From: Acinetobacter equi
Lineage (GTDB): Bacteria; Pseudomonadota; Gammaproteobacteria; Pseudomonadales; Moraxellaceae
Length of the DNA: 64,000 nucleotides
Direction: 5' to 3'
Assembly (NCBI RefSeq): GCF_001307195.1
Contig: NZ_CP012808.1
Span: 1,860,001-1,924,000 of the forward strand
In this document: in pieces, positions 18,008 to 27,629 of the stretch
Layout: each line of letters begins with the position of its first letter
Position numbering within the stretch: position 1 is the first letter of the stretch
The notes under the pieces: generated by a model
The model's database searches: none
What the model was told of the DNA's origin: nothing
Seen by the model: only the letters and a program-made list of their open reading frames with translations
Position numbers and translations under genes: made by a program

Positions 18008-20530
18008 TTGCCTAGGATTAAATCATCCCTTTATTTTTTACTATTAAACATGGTGTGTACATTTTTATATGCAGCATCAGAAGAGTTTAATACAGATTTT
18101 TTGTTAGATTTAACAGATAAGATTACTGTTGAAGTGGTACGAAAAGGTTATGTGATTTCACCGGGAGTTTATAGTTTTACCGTGAATTTAAATAATGTAA
18201 TATCAAATAGTCATGTGATTCGATTTTATCAAAATATAGATAATGCAGTTGAACCATGTTTTGATCAAAATTTTATTGATCACTATCAGATTGTATTTGA
18301 TAAAGAGGAATATATAAAAGTAGATAATGAGGGGTGTTATGATCTTAAGGTAATTCCCAAATTATCTATGGATGTTGATGCTGCTCAGCAAAAAATAAAC
18401 TTATCTATTCCTCAGGTTAATTTAGTAAAAAATCCTAAAGATTATATTCCGCCTGAGCTTTTTGATGAGGGAATTAATGCATTTATATTAAATTATAATA
18501 TCAATAGTTATTATATTTTGCGTCAAAATAAACAGCATGAAAATAATATTATGCTATTTTTGAATGGTGGATTCAATTATGGTGCATGGCGTTATAGAAA
18601 TCAAAGTGTATTAAATCAATATACACATGGCCATCAGTATCAAACCATATCAAATAAATTCGAAAGAAATATTATTGCTTATCAAGCTCGTTTAGAACTT
18701 GGCGATACAGCAACGAATAGTGATGTATTTGATAGTTTTAATTTTCGAGGTGTGCAATTTAGTACTGATGAAGCACAAATAAATAGTCGCTCACAGCGTT
18801 ATGCACCAGTTATTCGTGGAATAGCATTAAGTAATGCTGTCGTTGAAGTCAGACAGAATGGTTACTTAATTTATAGTACGCAAGTTTCAGCGGGTAAGTT
18901 TACCATTGATGATTTATATGCTGCCAATGAAAGTGGTGATTTAGAAATTACGATTAATGAAAGTGATGGTCGTGTCGAAAAGTTTACGCAAGCTTATTCA
19001 TCTGTACCTAATATGATTCGCCCAAGTCAGTATAAATATCAAATGACCATTGGGCAGTATAGAAGTGGTAATACTCAACGTTATAACCCATATTTAGCGC
19101 AAATGACCTATTCATATGGTTTAAATAATTGGATTTCACCCTATGGTGGTATTTTGATGTTGCATAAATATTCTGCATTATTATCTGGGGTAGCTTGGTC
19201 ATTAGGTAAATTAGGTGCTGTTTCATTAGATATGACATTTGCCCAAAATAAGTTAATAAAGGGAATGAAAAAGAATGGAACGAGTTTTAAGTTTTTATAT
19301 TCAAAATCTTTAAACGAATTAGGAACTAATTTACGTTTAATAGGATATCGCTATTCAACTTCAAATTATTCGAATTTGGCGGATGCTATAGAAGAGAAAT
19401 TAATGTATGGAGATCATTTTGTTGATACAAATATCATAAAAGTTGAGGATAATAATTATTCTTCTATTTATTCTCAAAAAAAGAACCAAGCGCAAATTTC
19501 ACTCAATCAAAATTTAGATCGGTTTGGTCAGTGTTTTTTTAATTTCTCACAAGTACGCTATTGGCAAAAACATTTTAATAGTCAAAATTGGCAGATGGGC
19601 TATAGCAACAATTTTAAGAATTTAAGTTATAGCTTGTATTATCAAAAAGAGAAAAGCAAATTCTCCTCTTCAAATTATATTGCGGGTTTTTCTTTTAGTT
19701 TTCTATTTGATACACCAAAAATATTACAGCAGCATTCGACATCTATGAGTGAAAATTATCAGTATTCTCCAAATGTTGGAAATAGTATACAAACATCATT
19801 ATCAGGAAGTTTTTTAACTGATCAGAGATTAGGTGTGCAGTTACAAGTTGCTCAATTTCAAAATGGTCAAAATGATTTCTCCATAAGTTCTAATTACATG
19901 GGGTCCAAACAAAATTTAAATTTTAGTTATACCTATAATTCTAATTATCAAAAAATTATGGGTGGAATAAGTGGTGGTGTATTAGTTTATAAAAATAGAA
20001 TTGTATTTGGTAAATCTATGTATAACAGTCCAATCTTAATTGAAGCAAAAGGGGCTGAAGATGTTCGTATAGAAAATCAGCAAGGACTGAAAATAGATAA
20101 ATCAGGGTATGCAATCATTAGCAATGTGAGTCCTTATATAAAGAATCGAATTGCGTTAAATGGAGAAGATTTAGGGCAAGATGTTATTGTCGCGCAATCG
20201 GTCATTAATGATGTTATTCCAACTAAAATGGCAATTATAAAAGTAAAGTTTGACATTCAACGAGGAAAAAGCATTTTAGCGCATTTGAATTATCAAAATT
20301 ATCCATTGGTTACAGGAGCATTCATTATTGATGATTCTAAGCGCTACGTTGGAACTGTTGGATTAAATGGTCAAGCTTATTTGGCAGCCGTGCAGGATGG
20401 GCAACACTTTATTGCAAAATGGGGAGAGAGTGAGCATCAACAATGTACGTTTGTACTACCTAAATTACAAGATCGTATATTTGGCTATGAAGAAATAAAT
20501 TTGGAATGTATTAAGTTGGAGAAAAACTAA
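18008..20530 (+). CDS. Outer-membrane fimbrial usher, operon 2 (TTG start)
   Basis: This 840-aa usher is collinear with the operon 1 usher (RYAPVIRGIALSNAVVEVRQ, YAANESGDLEITINESDGR, VGLNGQAYLAAVQDG). It lacks a short segment of the barrel around residues 480-500 that operon 1 has. The start is again TTG, with AATAGGGTATT upstream, and MPRI...S-S-LYF follows in both. Two bases separate its stop from the next ATG. Confidence 0.93.
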   Translation: MPRIKSSLYFLLLNMVCTFLYAASEEFNTDFLLDLTDKITVEVVRKGYVISPGVYSFTVNLNNVISNSHVIRFYQNIDNAVEPCFDQNFIDHYQIVFDKEEYIKVDNEGCYDLKVIPKLSMDVDAAQQKINLSIPQVNLVKNPKDYIPPELFDEGINAFILNYNINSYYILRQNKQHENNIMLFLNGGFNYGAWRYRNQSVLNQYTHGHQYQTISNKFERNIIAYQARLELGDTATNSDVFDSFNFRGVQFSTDEAQINSRSQRYAPVIRGIALSNAVVEVRQNGYLIYSTQVSAGKFTIDDLYAANESGDLEITINESDGRVEKFTQAYSSVPNMIRPSQYKYQMTIGQYRSGNTQRYNPYLAQMTYSYGLNNWISPYGGILMLHKYSALLSGVAWSLGKLGAVSLDMTFAQNKLIKGMKKNGTSFKFLYSKSLNELGTNLRLIGYRYSTSNYSNLADAIEEKLMYGDHFVDTNIIKVEDNNYSSIYSQKKNQAQISLNQNLDRFGQCFFNFSQVRYWQKHFNSQNWQMGYSNNFKNLSYSLYYQKEKSKFSSSNYIAGFSFSFLFDTPKILQQHSTSMSENYQYSPNVGNSIQTSLSGSFLTDQRLGVQLQVAQFQNGQNDFSISSNYMGSKQNLNFSYTYNSNYQKIMGGISGGVLVYKNRIVFGKSMYNSPILIEAKGAEDVRIENQQGLKIDKSGYAIISNVSPYIKNRIALNGEDLGQDVIVAQSVINDVIPTKMAIIKVKFDIQRGKSILAHLNYQNYPLVTGAFIIDDSKRYVGTVGLNGQAYLAAVQDGQHFIAKWGESEHQQCTFVLPKLQDRIFGYEEINLECIKLEKN

Positions 20531-20531
20531 G

Positions 20532-21602
20532 ATGGAGCGTTTATCTCTAGGTTTAATACAAACAGTATTACTGTTCATATTGAGTATGATTACACTGCAA
20601 AATTGTTGGGCATTGGCGTGTTTAGAAGGAACGAAAGAGAGGAGAGGTTTTGATATTACTAGGATACAGTCTGGATTACATACAACATCAATTGGTGTTA
20701 TTCGTATATCTAGTTCTAGTCAAGCTCAAGAGACATTACTTTGGGAATCAAATCAAATTACGACTACATTTACTTGTTATGATGATTCAAGACTTAACAA
20801 ATCAGAGAATGTATTTTTATATTTAGATGATAAAAAATCGACAATCAAGAACCGCTTTCAGTCGAGTAATCTGGTGATTGGTATTCGGTATAATGGACGA
20901 GAATATCCTATTGATTCAACATATCGTATTGATACTGGAAAGTTAGCCATAAAAACTCAGCCAAATAGGGCTCAAGCTATACAAAATTGTCATTTCATTC
21001 GAAAAGGAAATAGTCTTTGTGCCGATCCTCAAACGATTACTTTAACTTATTCTATATATATAAAATCCAATCCAAGAATGAAAAAAAAAGTAAATTTAAC
21101 AAAAGGTATCTTTGAGATTTTTCAGGTTAGTGGACGTGGAGGACGAAGAACTGCAACTAATTTTTATGGAAAAATAAGCCACTTAACGACGAACTATATT
21201 GAATGTACATTAAAACTTGCTACTGAAAATGTTGATTTAGGTAGTTATTCATCATTTGAAGAAACTCAGCAGGTAATAAGAAAAACGCCTTTTGCTATAC
21301 ATGTGCAGATAGAAGGTAATAATTGTGCCAAATATCCATTTTCTGGTAAATTTACATCAAATCAAAAATATGATGATCATACAATAACAGCAATAGAGCC
21401 GAGTATGAAGAATCTTGTCGGTATTCAAATTTTTCCTAAAAACTCAAAAAAAGCACTTAATTTAGATCAAAAAATTGATTTTGGATTAAGTCATGGAGGA
21501 AATTTAATTAAAGAGTTTGATGCAGGTGTAATTTTTCTTAGAAAACCAACTGTTGGTGGTGTATTTACATCTACTTTAAAATATGAAGTTTATTTTAAGT
21601 AA
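20532..21602 (+). CDS. Fimbrial tip adhesin-like protein, operon 2
   Basis: This 356-aa protein has exactly the same length as the tip protein of operon 1 but is less conserved than the chaperone and usher. It keeps ALACLEGTK, TTTFTCYDD, IRYNGREYPI and the pilin-domain end GGVFTSTLKYEVYFK. The start is ATG here and GTG in operon 1. Faster change at the tip than in the assembly genes is expected if the two operons bind different receptors. Confidence 0.8.
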   Translation: MERLSLGLIQTVLLFILSMITLQNCWALACLEGTKERRGFDITRIQSGLHTTSIGVIRISSSSQAQETLLWESNQITTTFTCYDDSRLNKSENVFLYLDDKKSTIKNRFQSSNLVIGIRYNGREYPIDSTYRIDTGKLAIKTQPNRAQAIQNCHFIRKGNSLCADPQTITLTYSIYIKSNPRMKKKVNLTKGIFEIFQVSGRGGRRTATNFYGKISHLTTNYIECTLKLATENVDLGSYSSFEETQQVIRKTPFAIHVQIEGNNCAKYPFSGKFTSNQKYDDHTITAIEPSMKNLVGIQIFPKNSKKALNLDQKIDFGLSHGGNLIKEFDAGVIFLRKPTVGGVFTSTLKYEVYFK

Positions 21603-21734
21603 TTTTTTGATGATTGATATTTATTTTCCATAGATTGAATGGTGAGATTAGTTAACATCTTATTAATCAAACTTATAAAAAAGTATTAATGTTATAGTAA
21701 ATTTATCACTAAGTGACTCTTGAGGAGAATATTT

Positions 21735-23183
21735 GTGCAACTAAATAATCCCAGTTTACTAAAACAGCAATCATATATTGACGGTTTTTGGGTAGATGCA
21801 AATGATCATTCAACATTTGCTGTCATTAATCCTGCAACGGGTCAAACAATAGCAAAAGTCCCAAATCTGTCTGTTGAACAGGTTGAACAAGCGGTTGTAT
21901 CTGCTCATCAAGCATTCACTACATGGAAAACTAAAACAGCCAAAGAACGTTCTATTTTATTGCGTAAATGGTTTGATCTCATTGTTGAAAATCAAGATGA
22001 TTTGGCAGTCATTTTAAGCACAGAACAAGGAAAACCATTTACTGAAAGTCGCGGTGAAATTATCTATGGTGCAAGCTTTATAGAATGGTTTGCTGAAGAA
22101 GCAAAGCGTATCTATGGTGATATTATTCCGCATGATAAACAAGGACGACGTTTAGCTGTGATTAAGCAGCCTATAGGTGTTGTTGCTGCGATTACACCGT
22201 GGAATTTCCCGAATGCAATGATTACTCGTAAAGTTGGGCCTGCACTGGCAGCAGGTTGTACTGTGGTTATTAAGCCTGCATCAGAAACCCCATTATCGGC
22301 ATTGGCTTTAGTGGCATTAGCTGAACAAGCAGGGATTCCTAAAGGTGTGATTAATGTTGTCACTGGAAGTGCTCGTGAAATCGGTGAAGTACTTACGACT
22401 CATCCAATTGTTAAAAAAGTTTCTTTTACAGGTTCAACGCAAGTTGGAAAGCTGTTAATGGCACAATGTTCATCAACTATGAAAAAAGTAAGCATGGAGC
22501 TTGGCGGAAATGCCCCATTTATTGTGTTTGATGATGCTGATTTAGATCGAGCTGTTGAAGGGGCAGTTGCATCTAAGTTTAGAAATAGTGGTCAAACCTG
22601 TGTATGCACAAATCGCTTTTTAGTGCATGAGCGTATTCATGATGTATTTGTTGAAAAGTTTGCAGCTGTCGTTAAAAAAATGAAAGTTGCTTCTGCGTTT
22701 GAAGATGGTGCAGAGCAAGGTCCTTTGATTAATGAAAAATCAGTGGCAAAAGTTGAAAAGCATATTTCCGATGCAGTTGCTAAAGGTGCTCAAATTGTTG
22801 TAGGTGGAAAACGCCATGAATTAGGGCATACATTTTTTGAACCCACAATTTTAATTAATGCAACACAAGAGATGTTGGTTGCTAAGGAGGAAACTTTTGC
22901 ACCACTTGCTCCAATTTTTAAATTTAGCTCAAATGAGCAGGCTGTGGAGATGGCAAATGCCACAGAATTTGGTTTAGCTTCTTATATTTATACTGAAAGT
23001 TTGAGTCGTGCTTGGAAAATAAGTGAAGCACTTGAATACGGTATGGTTGGCGTGAATGAAGGTTTAATTTCAACAGAAGTTGCACCTTTTGGTGGTATCA
23101 AGGAATCAGGCACAGGACGAGAAGGATCTAAATATGGAATTGAAGACTATTTAGAAATTAAATACATGTGTATGGGAATATAA
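21735..23183 (+). CDS. gabD: NAD(P)-dependent succinate-semialdehyde dehydrogenase family
   Basis: This aldehyde dehydrogenase oxidises succinate semialdehyde or a similar short semialdehyde. The catalytic Cys lies in NSGQTCVCTNRF and the general base Glu in MELGGNAPF; the cofactor-binding segments TPWNFPNAMI and FTGSTQVGKLL are present. The reading frame is open back to a TTG at 21720, but that codon would overlap the AGGAGA ribosome site at 21723-21728. The GTG at 21735 is therefore the likely start, giving 482 aa. No gabT or gabP neighbour is present, so the pathway (GABA or another) is inferred. Confidence 0.85.
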   Translation: MQLNNPSLLKQQSYIDGFWVDANDHSTFAVINPATGQTIAKVPNLSVEQVEQAVVSAHQAFTTWKTKTAKERSILLRKWFDLIVENQDDLAVILSTEQGKPFTESRGEIIYGASFIEWFAEEAKRIYGDIIPHDKQGRRLAVIKQPIGVVAAITPWNFPNAMITRKVGPALAAGCTVVIKPASETPLSALALVALAEQAGIPKGVINVVTGSAREIGEVLTTHPIVKKVSFTGSTQVGKLLMAQCSSTMKKVSMELGGNAPFIVFDDADLDRAVEGAVASKFRNSGQTCVCTNRFLVHERIHDVFVEKFAAVVKKMKVASAFEDGAEQGPLINEKSVAKVEKHISDAVAKGAQIVVGGKRHELGHTFFEPTILINATQEMLVAKEETFAPLAPIFKFSSNEQAVEMANATEFGLASYIYTESLSRAWKISEALEYGMVGVNEGLISTEVAPFGGIKESGTGREGSKYGIEDYLEIKYMCMGI

Positions 23184-23192
23184 AAATTTCAA

Positions 23193-23250
23193 AGTATTGT
23201 TCATGAACAATACTAAATAGATGGCTATTATTTTTAATAGCCATCTATTT
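23193..23250. terminator. Two adjacent palindromes between gabD and map
   Basis: A 22-bp perfect palindrome (11-bp arms) spans 23193-23214. A 16-bp perfect stem with a TTTT loop spans 23215-23250 directly after it. The second has A/T flanks in both directions and can terminate the convergent gabD and map transcripts. The first may be part of the same structure. Confidence 0.75.
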
Positions 23251-23302
23251 TGATGATCTTTCTTATAGAATTGGGAAGATCATAATTGATTCAAAATAAA
23301 AA

Positions 23303-24130
23303 TTATTTTTGGAAGCGAGATAAATCTTCTTCAGGACGAGCAGTGAGTACTTCTAAACCATTTTTCGTTACTAAAATAGTGTGTTCATACTGTGCAGAAA
23401 GGCTATGGTCTTTTGTTACTACAGTCCATTTATCACCTAAGGTTTTTGTACGCCAATCGCCTGCATTCACCATAGGTTCAATTGTAAATGTCATGCCTTC
23501 TTCTAGAATCATACCGCTATTTGCTTGTCCATAATGTAGAACTTGTGGTTCATCATGGAAAACTGTACCAATACCATGACCGCAATATTCACGAACAACA
23601 CCAAAACGTTCAGATTCGACATATTGTTGAATGGCATGACCAATATCACCAATAGTTGCACCAGGTTTAACTACTTCCATACCGCGATACATGGCTTCTT
23701 GTGCAACTTTACATAAACGGTTAGCCAGAATTGATGTTTCATCACCTACGATGTACATCATGTTTGTATCTCCGTGGAAACCATCTTTAATAACAGTCAC
23801 GTCAATATTTAAAATATCGCCTTTTTTCAGTTTTTTCGCATCAGAAGGAATACCGTGACAAACCACATGGTTTACAGAAGTACAAATAACGTGTTGGAAA
23901 GCTGGACGTCCTGGGGCTGCACCGTAACCTAAACATGCAGGAATAGCATCTTGTTTATTTACGATATAGTCATGACAAATCGTATCAAGCTCAAGCGTTG
24001 TAACACCTGGTTTGATATGCGGTTTGATCATATCCAAGACTTCAGCCGCGAGTCGTCCTGCGATTCGCATCTTCTCGATATCGTCAGCAGATTTGATTAA
24101 ACGACGGGGAGCTTCGTAAGTACTGTTCAT
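23303..24130 (-). CDS. map: Methionine aminopeptidase, type I
   Basis: This 275-aa enzyme removes the initiator Met. The five metal ligands are visible in their usual context: two Asp in NIDVTVIKDGFHGD, His in GHGIG, Glu in FTIEPM and Glu in QYEHTILV. It is divergent from rpsB, the common order in gammaproteobacteria. The length is slightly above the E. coli enzyme (264 aa). Confidence 0.96.
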   Translation of the reverse strand: MNSTYEAPRRLIKSADDIEKMRIAGRLAAEVLDMIKPHIKPGVTTLELDTICHDYIVNKQDAIPACLGYGAAPGRPAFQHVICTSVNHVVCHGIPSDAKKLKKGDILNIDVTVIKDGFHGDTNMMYIVGDETSILANRLCKVAQEAMYRGMEVVKPGATIGDIGHAIQQYVESERFGVVREYCGHGIGTVFHDEPQVLHYGQANSGMILEEGMTFTIEPMVNAGDWRTKTLGDKWTVVTKDHSLSAQYEHTILVTKNGLEVLTARPEEDLSRFQK

Positions 24131-24337
24131 GATCTTTAAAAACTTTTGGAAATTTGTATGTGACTATGGTATAAATAGCCGCCCATTTTATCAAATGCTT
24201 TTTCGTGATTCTTTTTCACGGGCTTTGTGCGATGGGGCAATAAAATCCGCACATATATCGACACATCTCTCTGGGTGCCCAATAGGGTGGAGGATGCGGG
24301 TATATGGAGGCCTAACCCAAACTTTAAGGTAAAGAAA
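24131..24337 (+). promoter_or_regulatory. map/rpsB divergent promoter region and rpsB leader
   Basis: The 207 bp between map and rpsB are more GC-rich than the flanks, with short complementary blocks between about 24240 and 24325 (GGGTGCCC, GGGTGG, GGCCTAACCC). Gammaproteobacterial rpsB mRNAs carry a structured leader used for autoregulation by S2. A leader is likely here, but I could not fold it. The open frame at 24227-24337 in phase with rpsB is not part of the protein. Confidence 0.4.
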
Positions 24338-25084
24338 ATGGCAGATTACAACGTAAGCATGCGCGACCTTCTTCAAGCTGGCGCTCACTTCGGTCACCAA
24401 ACACGTTTTTGGAATCCAAAAATGCGCGAGTACATCTTCGGTGCGCGCAACAAAATTCACATCATTAACCTTGAGCACACTGTTCCAGCGTTAAATGATG
24501 CTTTGAACTTTGCTAACCAATTAGCTAGCAAAAAGAACAAAGTTTTGTTTGTTGGTACTAAACGTGCTGCTTCTGCAATCATCCGTGAACAAGCTCAACG
24601 CGCTGGTCAACCATATGTAGACCACCGTTGGTTAGGCGGTATGTTGACAAACTGGAAAACTCTTCGCCAGTCTATCAATCGTTTAAAAGATCTTCAAACT
24701 CAATCTCAAGACGGTACTTTTGCTAAGCTTACTAAACGTGAAGCTTTAGAACGTACTCGTGAGATGGAAAAACTTGAACGCGCTCTTGGCGGTGTGAAAA
24801 ACATGGGCGGTTTACCAGACGCTTTATTTGTAATTGACGTAGATCACGAAGCAATTGCAATTAAAGAAGCTAAAAACCTTGGTATTCCTGTAATCGGTAT
24901 CGTTGATACAAACTCTAACCCAGACAACGTAGATTACGTTATTCCTGGTAACGATGATGCGATCCGTGCAGTTACACTTTATGCTTCTGCTATGGCTGAT
25001 GCGATTATTGCTGGTAAAGAATACGCTCAAACTCAAGCAAATGCACAAGCTAAAGGTGAAGAAGCTCCTGCTTCTGAGGCTTAA
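24338..25084 (+). CDS. rpsB: 30S ribosomal protein S2
   Basis: This 248-aa protein shows the S2 hallmarks [34 protein letters not shown] and [14 protein letters not shown]. The start is the ATG at 24338, which begins MADYNVSM; the frame is open upstream to 24227 but that part does not resemble S2. It is followed by tsf in the classical rpsB-tsf operon. Confidence 0.97.
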   Translation: MADYNVSMRDLLQAGAHFGHQTRFWNPKMREYIFGARNKIHIINLEHTVPALNDALNFANQLASKKNKVLFVGTKRAASAIIREQAQRAGQPYVDHRWLGGMLTNWKTLRQSINRLKDLQTQSQDGTFAKLTKREALERTREMEKLERALGGVKNMGGLPDALFVIDVDHEAIAIKEAKNLGIPVIGIVDTNSNPDNVDYVIPGNDDAIRAVTLYASAMADAIIAGKEYAQTQANAQAKGEEAPASEA

Positions 25085-25152
25085 TGCGTTAGACGCTAGC
25101 TTGTCATTTTTGCGACATGTGATCGTGGCAAAGTAAGCGTCATGTATGCAGG

Positions 25153-25180
25153 CGGCCCATGAGTATCCTCTGGGCCGTTT
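25153..25180 (+). terminator. Hairpin attenuator between rpsB and tsf
   Basis: CGGCCCA / TGGGCCG arms (7 bp) enclose an 11-nt loop and are followed by GTTTCTGTT. The T run is imperfect, so it may be a partial terminator that lowers tsf relative to rpsB. Confidence 0.6.
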
Positions 25181-25225
25181 CTGTTCTATAAAGAATTCAT
25201 TTTCTACCGAATTTAGGAGACAAAC

Positions 25226-26101
25226 ATGACTGCTGTTACTGCAAGCATGGTTAAAGAGTTGCGCGATCGTACTGGTCTAGCAATGATGGAATGTAAAAAA
25301 GCTTTGACAGAAGCTGGTGGTGATATCGAATTAGCGATTGACAACCTACGTAAATCTGGTCAAGCAAAAGCAGCTAAAAAAGCTGGTAACATTGCTGCTG
25401 ATGGTGCAATCACTATCGCTCAAGAAGGCAACAAAGCTATTCTTTTAGAAGTAAACTGTCAAACTGACTTCGTTGCTAAAGACGAAAACTTTGCTGGTTT
25501 TTCTGCTAAAGTTGCTGCTGCTGCTCTTGCTGCAAATGAAATTGATGCTGCTAAAATTGCTGAATTAAAACTTGAAGATGGCGTTACTGTTGAAGAAGCG
25601 CGTATTGCTCTTGTTCAAAAAATCGGTGAAAACATCCAAGTTCGTCGTGCGCAAATTGTTGAAGGTGAAAACCTTGCAGTTTACAAACACGGTTTAAAAA
25701 TTGGTGTTGTAGTTGCATATGCTGGTGATGCTGAAACTGGTAAAGGTTTAGCAATGCACATTGCTGCGTTCAACCCGATTGCTGTTACTGCTGAACAAGT
25801 TCCTGCTGATCTTATTGCTAAAGAAAAAGAAATTGCTGAAGCTAAAGCAATTGAATCTGGCAAACCAGCAAACATCGTTGAGAAAATGGTAACTGGTTCA
25901 GTTGAAAAATACTTGAACGAAGTTGTTCTTGAGCGTCAACAATACGTAATTGACAACGAGAAAAAAGTTGCTGATGTATTGAAAGCTGCTGGTACAACTG
26001 TTGCTCAATTCGTTCGTTTCGAAGTGGGTGAAGGTATTGAGAAAAAAGCTGAACTTTCTTTCGCTGAAGAAGTTGCTGCTGCTCAAGCTGCTGCAAAATA
26101 A
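25226..26101 (+). CDS. tsf: Elongation factor Ts
   Basis: This 291-aa protein is the nucleotide-exchange factor for EF-Tu. The N-terminal signature ELRDRTGLAMMECKKAL is intact, and the core TDFVA (VNCQTDFVAKDENF) is present. AGGAGA precedes the ATG. It is the last gene of the rpsB-tsf unit. Confidence 0.97.
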   Translation: MTAVTASMVKELRDRTGLAMMECKKALTEAGGDIELAIDNLRKSGQAKAAKKAGNIAADGAITIAQEGNKAILLEVNCQTDFVAKDENFAGFSAKVAAAALAANEIDAAKIAELKLEDGVTVEEARIALVQKIGENIQVRRAQIVEGENLAVYKHGLKIGVVVAYAGDAETGKGLAMHIAAFNPIAVTAEQVPADLIAKEKEIAEAKAIESGKPANIVEKMVTGSVEKYLNEVVLERQQYVIDNEKKVADVLKAAGTTVAQFVRFEVGEGIEKKAELSFAEEVAAAQAAAK

Positions 26102-26122
26102 TTGAATAAATTATTTTGAGTT

Positions 26123-26157
26123 AAAAAAGCCTCTAGTTTACGCTAGGGGCTTTTTTG
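26123..26157 (+). terminator. Terminator of the rpsB-tsf operon
   Basis: AAAAAAGCCTCTAG / CTAGGGGCTTTTTT arms with a 6-nt loop sit 21 bp after the tsf stop codon. Confidence 0.9.
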
Positions 26158-26189
26158 TAGAATAAGAAAAAATTTAGGATGAATTTTTT

Positions 26190-26657
26190 ATGTCTAAAAA
26201 AATAAATTATAGAATTGGAATTGCTGTACTTATTTTGGTTGCAATATATTTTGCTTTAGATGGTATAGAAAAAAATAAAAATCTTGAATCTACACAGAAT
26301 AATCAAATTCAACAAGATGTACGTGGATTAGCGATTATTGAGCATGCTTATAAAAATAAATTAGAAAGTATTCAAGTTCAATCAGTTGGTACCGTAAAGG
26401 TATTATTACCTGATGATAATAAGGGAAGTCGACACCAAAAATTTATTTTAGAGCTAGATAATGGACAAACAGTTTTGGTTGCACATAATATTGATTTAGC
26501 TCCGAGAATACCGAATTTAAGTAGAGGTGATCGTGTTGATTTTTATGGTGAATATGAATATAGCTCAAAAGGTGGTGTAATTCATTGGACTCATCATGAT
26601 TCGAAAGGAAGTCATATTGACGGTTGGTTGAAACATAATAATTTAATTTATAAATAG
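26190..26657 (+). CDS. DUF3465-like secreted or anchored protein
   Basis: This 155-aa protein has an N-terminal hydrophobic segment (residues ~8-25) and a compact beta domain with VKVLLPDDNKGSRHQKFILE, DLAPRIPNL, GDRVDFYGEYEY and VIHWTHHD. This fits the DUF3465 family, a nucleic-acid-binding-like OB fold found in periplasmic or membrane-anchored proteins. The family function is not established. It follows the tsf terminator and is likely a single unit. Confidence 0.75.
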   Translation: MSKKINYRIGIAVLILVAIYFALDGIEKNKNLESTQNNQIQQDVRGLAIIEHAYKNKLESIQVQSVGTVKVLLPDDNKGSRHQKFILELDNGQTVLVAHNIDLAPRIPNLSRGDRVDFYGEYEYSSKGGVIHWTHHDSKGSHIDGWLKHNNLIYK

Positions 26658-26737
26658 CAATTTTATTCTATCATTTTGCAAAATAAAAATTCATTTTGGT
26701 AGATAAATAGATTGAAAAATTATGGATAATCAAATTT

Positions 26738-27556
26738 ATGGAGATAGTTGAGTATAGACATTTACATGAGTTAAAAGGCTTAGAATTTCTGAGTGCTTCA
26801 TTTCATAATACGCAATTTTCTAAGCATACACATGAAGGATATTGTATTGGTATTATTGAAGATGGTGCTCAATCATTTTTAAGAACACATGATCAATTTA
26901 TTGCACCTAAAGGTGATATCATTATTATTAATGCAGATGAGGTGCATACAGGTTCATCTGCTGTTGAAACAGGCTGGTGTTATCGATCCATTTATCCAAC
27001 ACCTGAAATGTTTCAAGAAATTAGTGTTGATTTTTTTAATGAGCAAGGTGTTATTCCGTGGTTTTCCAAAGCAGTCATTCATGATGAAGGCTTAGCAGCT
27101 CAATTAAAGATATTATTTGATATTTTATTATCTAAAAATAATGGTTTATTTAAAGAAAGTCTTTTTATTTCAACGATGGCATTGTTATTACAACGGCATA
27201 GCAAAGTTCAAAAAGAATTAAAAATGTTATCACGATCGGATTCAAAAATTTTAAAAGTAAAAGATATACTTTATTTTGAGCCTGAAAAAGATCATCAACT
27301 ATCTGATTTAGCTAAAATGGTTGGTCTAAGTCCATGGCATTTGTTAAGGCAGTTTAAGTATGCTACTGGATTTCCGCCTCATGCGTGGTTGATACAAGCA
27401 AGATTGAGAAAATCATTAGCCTTACTTAAAAAAGGTGTTGGTATTGCCTTGACGGCACAGCTTTGTGGTTTTTCTGATCAAAGCCACTTCAACCGTCATT
27501 TTAAGCGTAGTTTGGGATGCACACCAGTACAATATATTGCTAATCATCGATATTAA
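26738..27556 (+). CDS. AraC-family transcriptional regulator
   Basis: This 272-aa protein has an N-terminal cupin-like sensor domain (HTHEGYCIGIIEDG, residues ~30-140). The C-terminal double HTH (about 170-270) contains LSDLAKMVGLSPWHLLRQFK and FSDQSHFNRHFKRSLGCTPVQY. Architecture and sequence match the AraC regulators often encoded next to azlC/azlD exporters. It lies 73 bp before azlC on the same strand and probably controls it. Confidence 0.88.
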   Translation: MEIVEYRHLHELKGLEFLSASFHNTQFSKHTHEGYCIGIIEDGAQSFLRTHDQFIAPKGDIIIINADEVHTGSSAVETGWCYRSIYPTPEMFQEISVDFFNEQGVIPWFSKAVIHDEGLAAQLKILFDILLSKNNGLFKESLFISTMALLLQRHSKVQKELKMLSRSDSKILKVKDILYFEPEKDHQLSDLAKMVGLSPWHLLRQFKYATGFPPHAWLIQARLRKSLALLKKGVGIALTAQLCGFSDQSHFNRHFKRSLGCTPVQYIANHRY

Positions 27557-27629
27557 ATTCAGCAAATTTATACAATTAAATATGTACTTGGATGAGTAAG
27601 TTTATATTTTTATAGCTGATATTCTTATT

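Noticed and set aside
21720..21734. TTG start for the semialdehyde dehydrogenase
   Set aside because: The ribosome site would lie within the coding sequence; GTG 21735 is correctly spaced.
24227..24337. N-terminal extension of rpsB
   Set aside because: S2 begins MADYNVSM in this lineage; the upstream frame is leader sequence.
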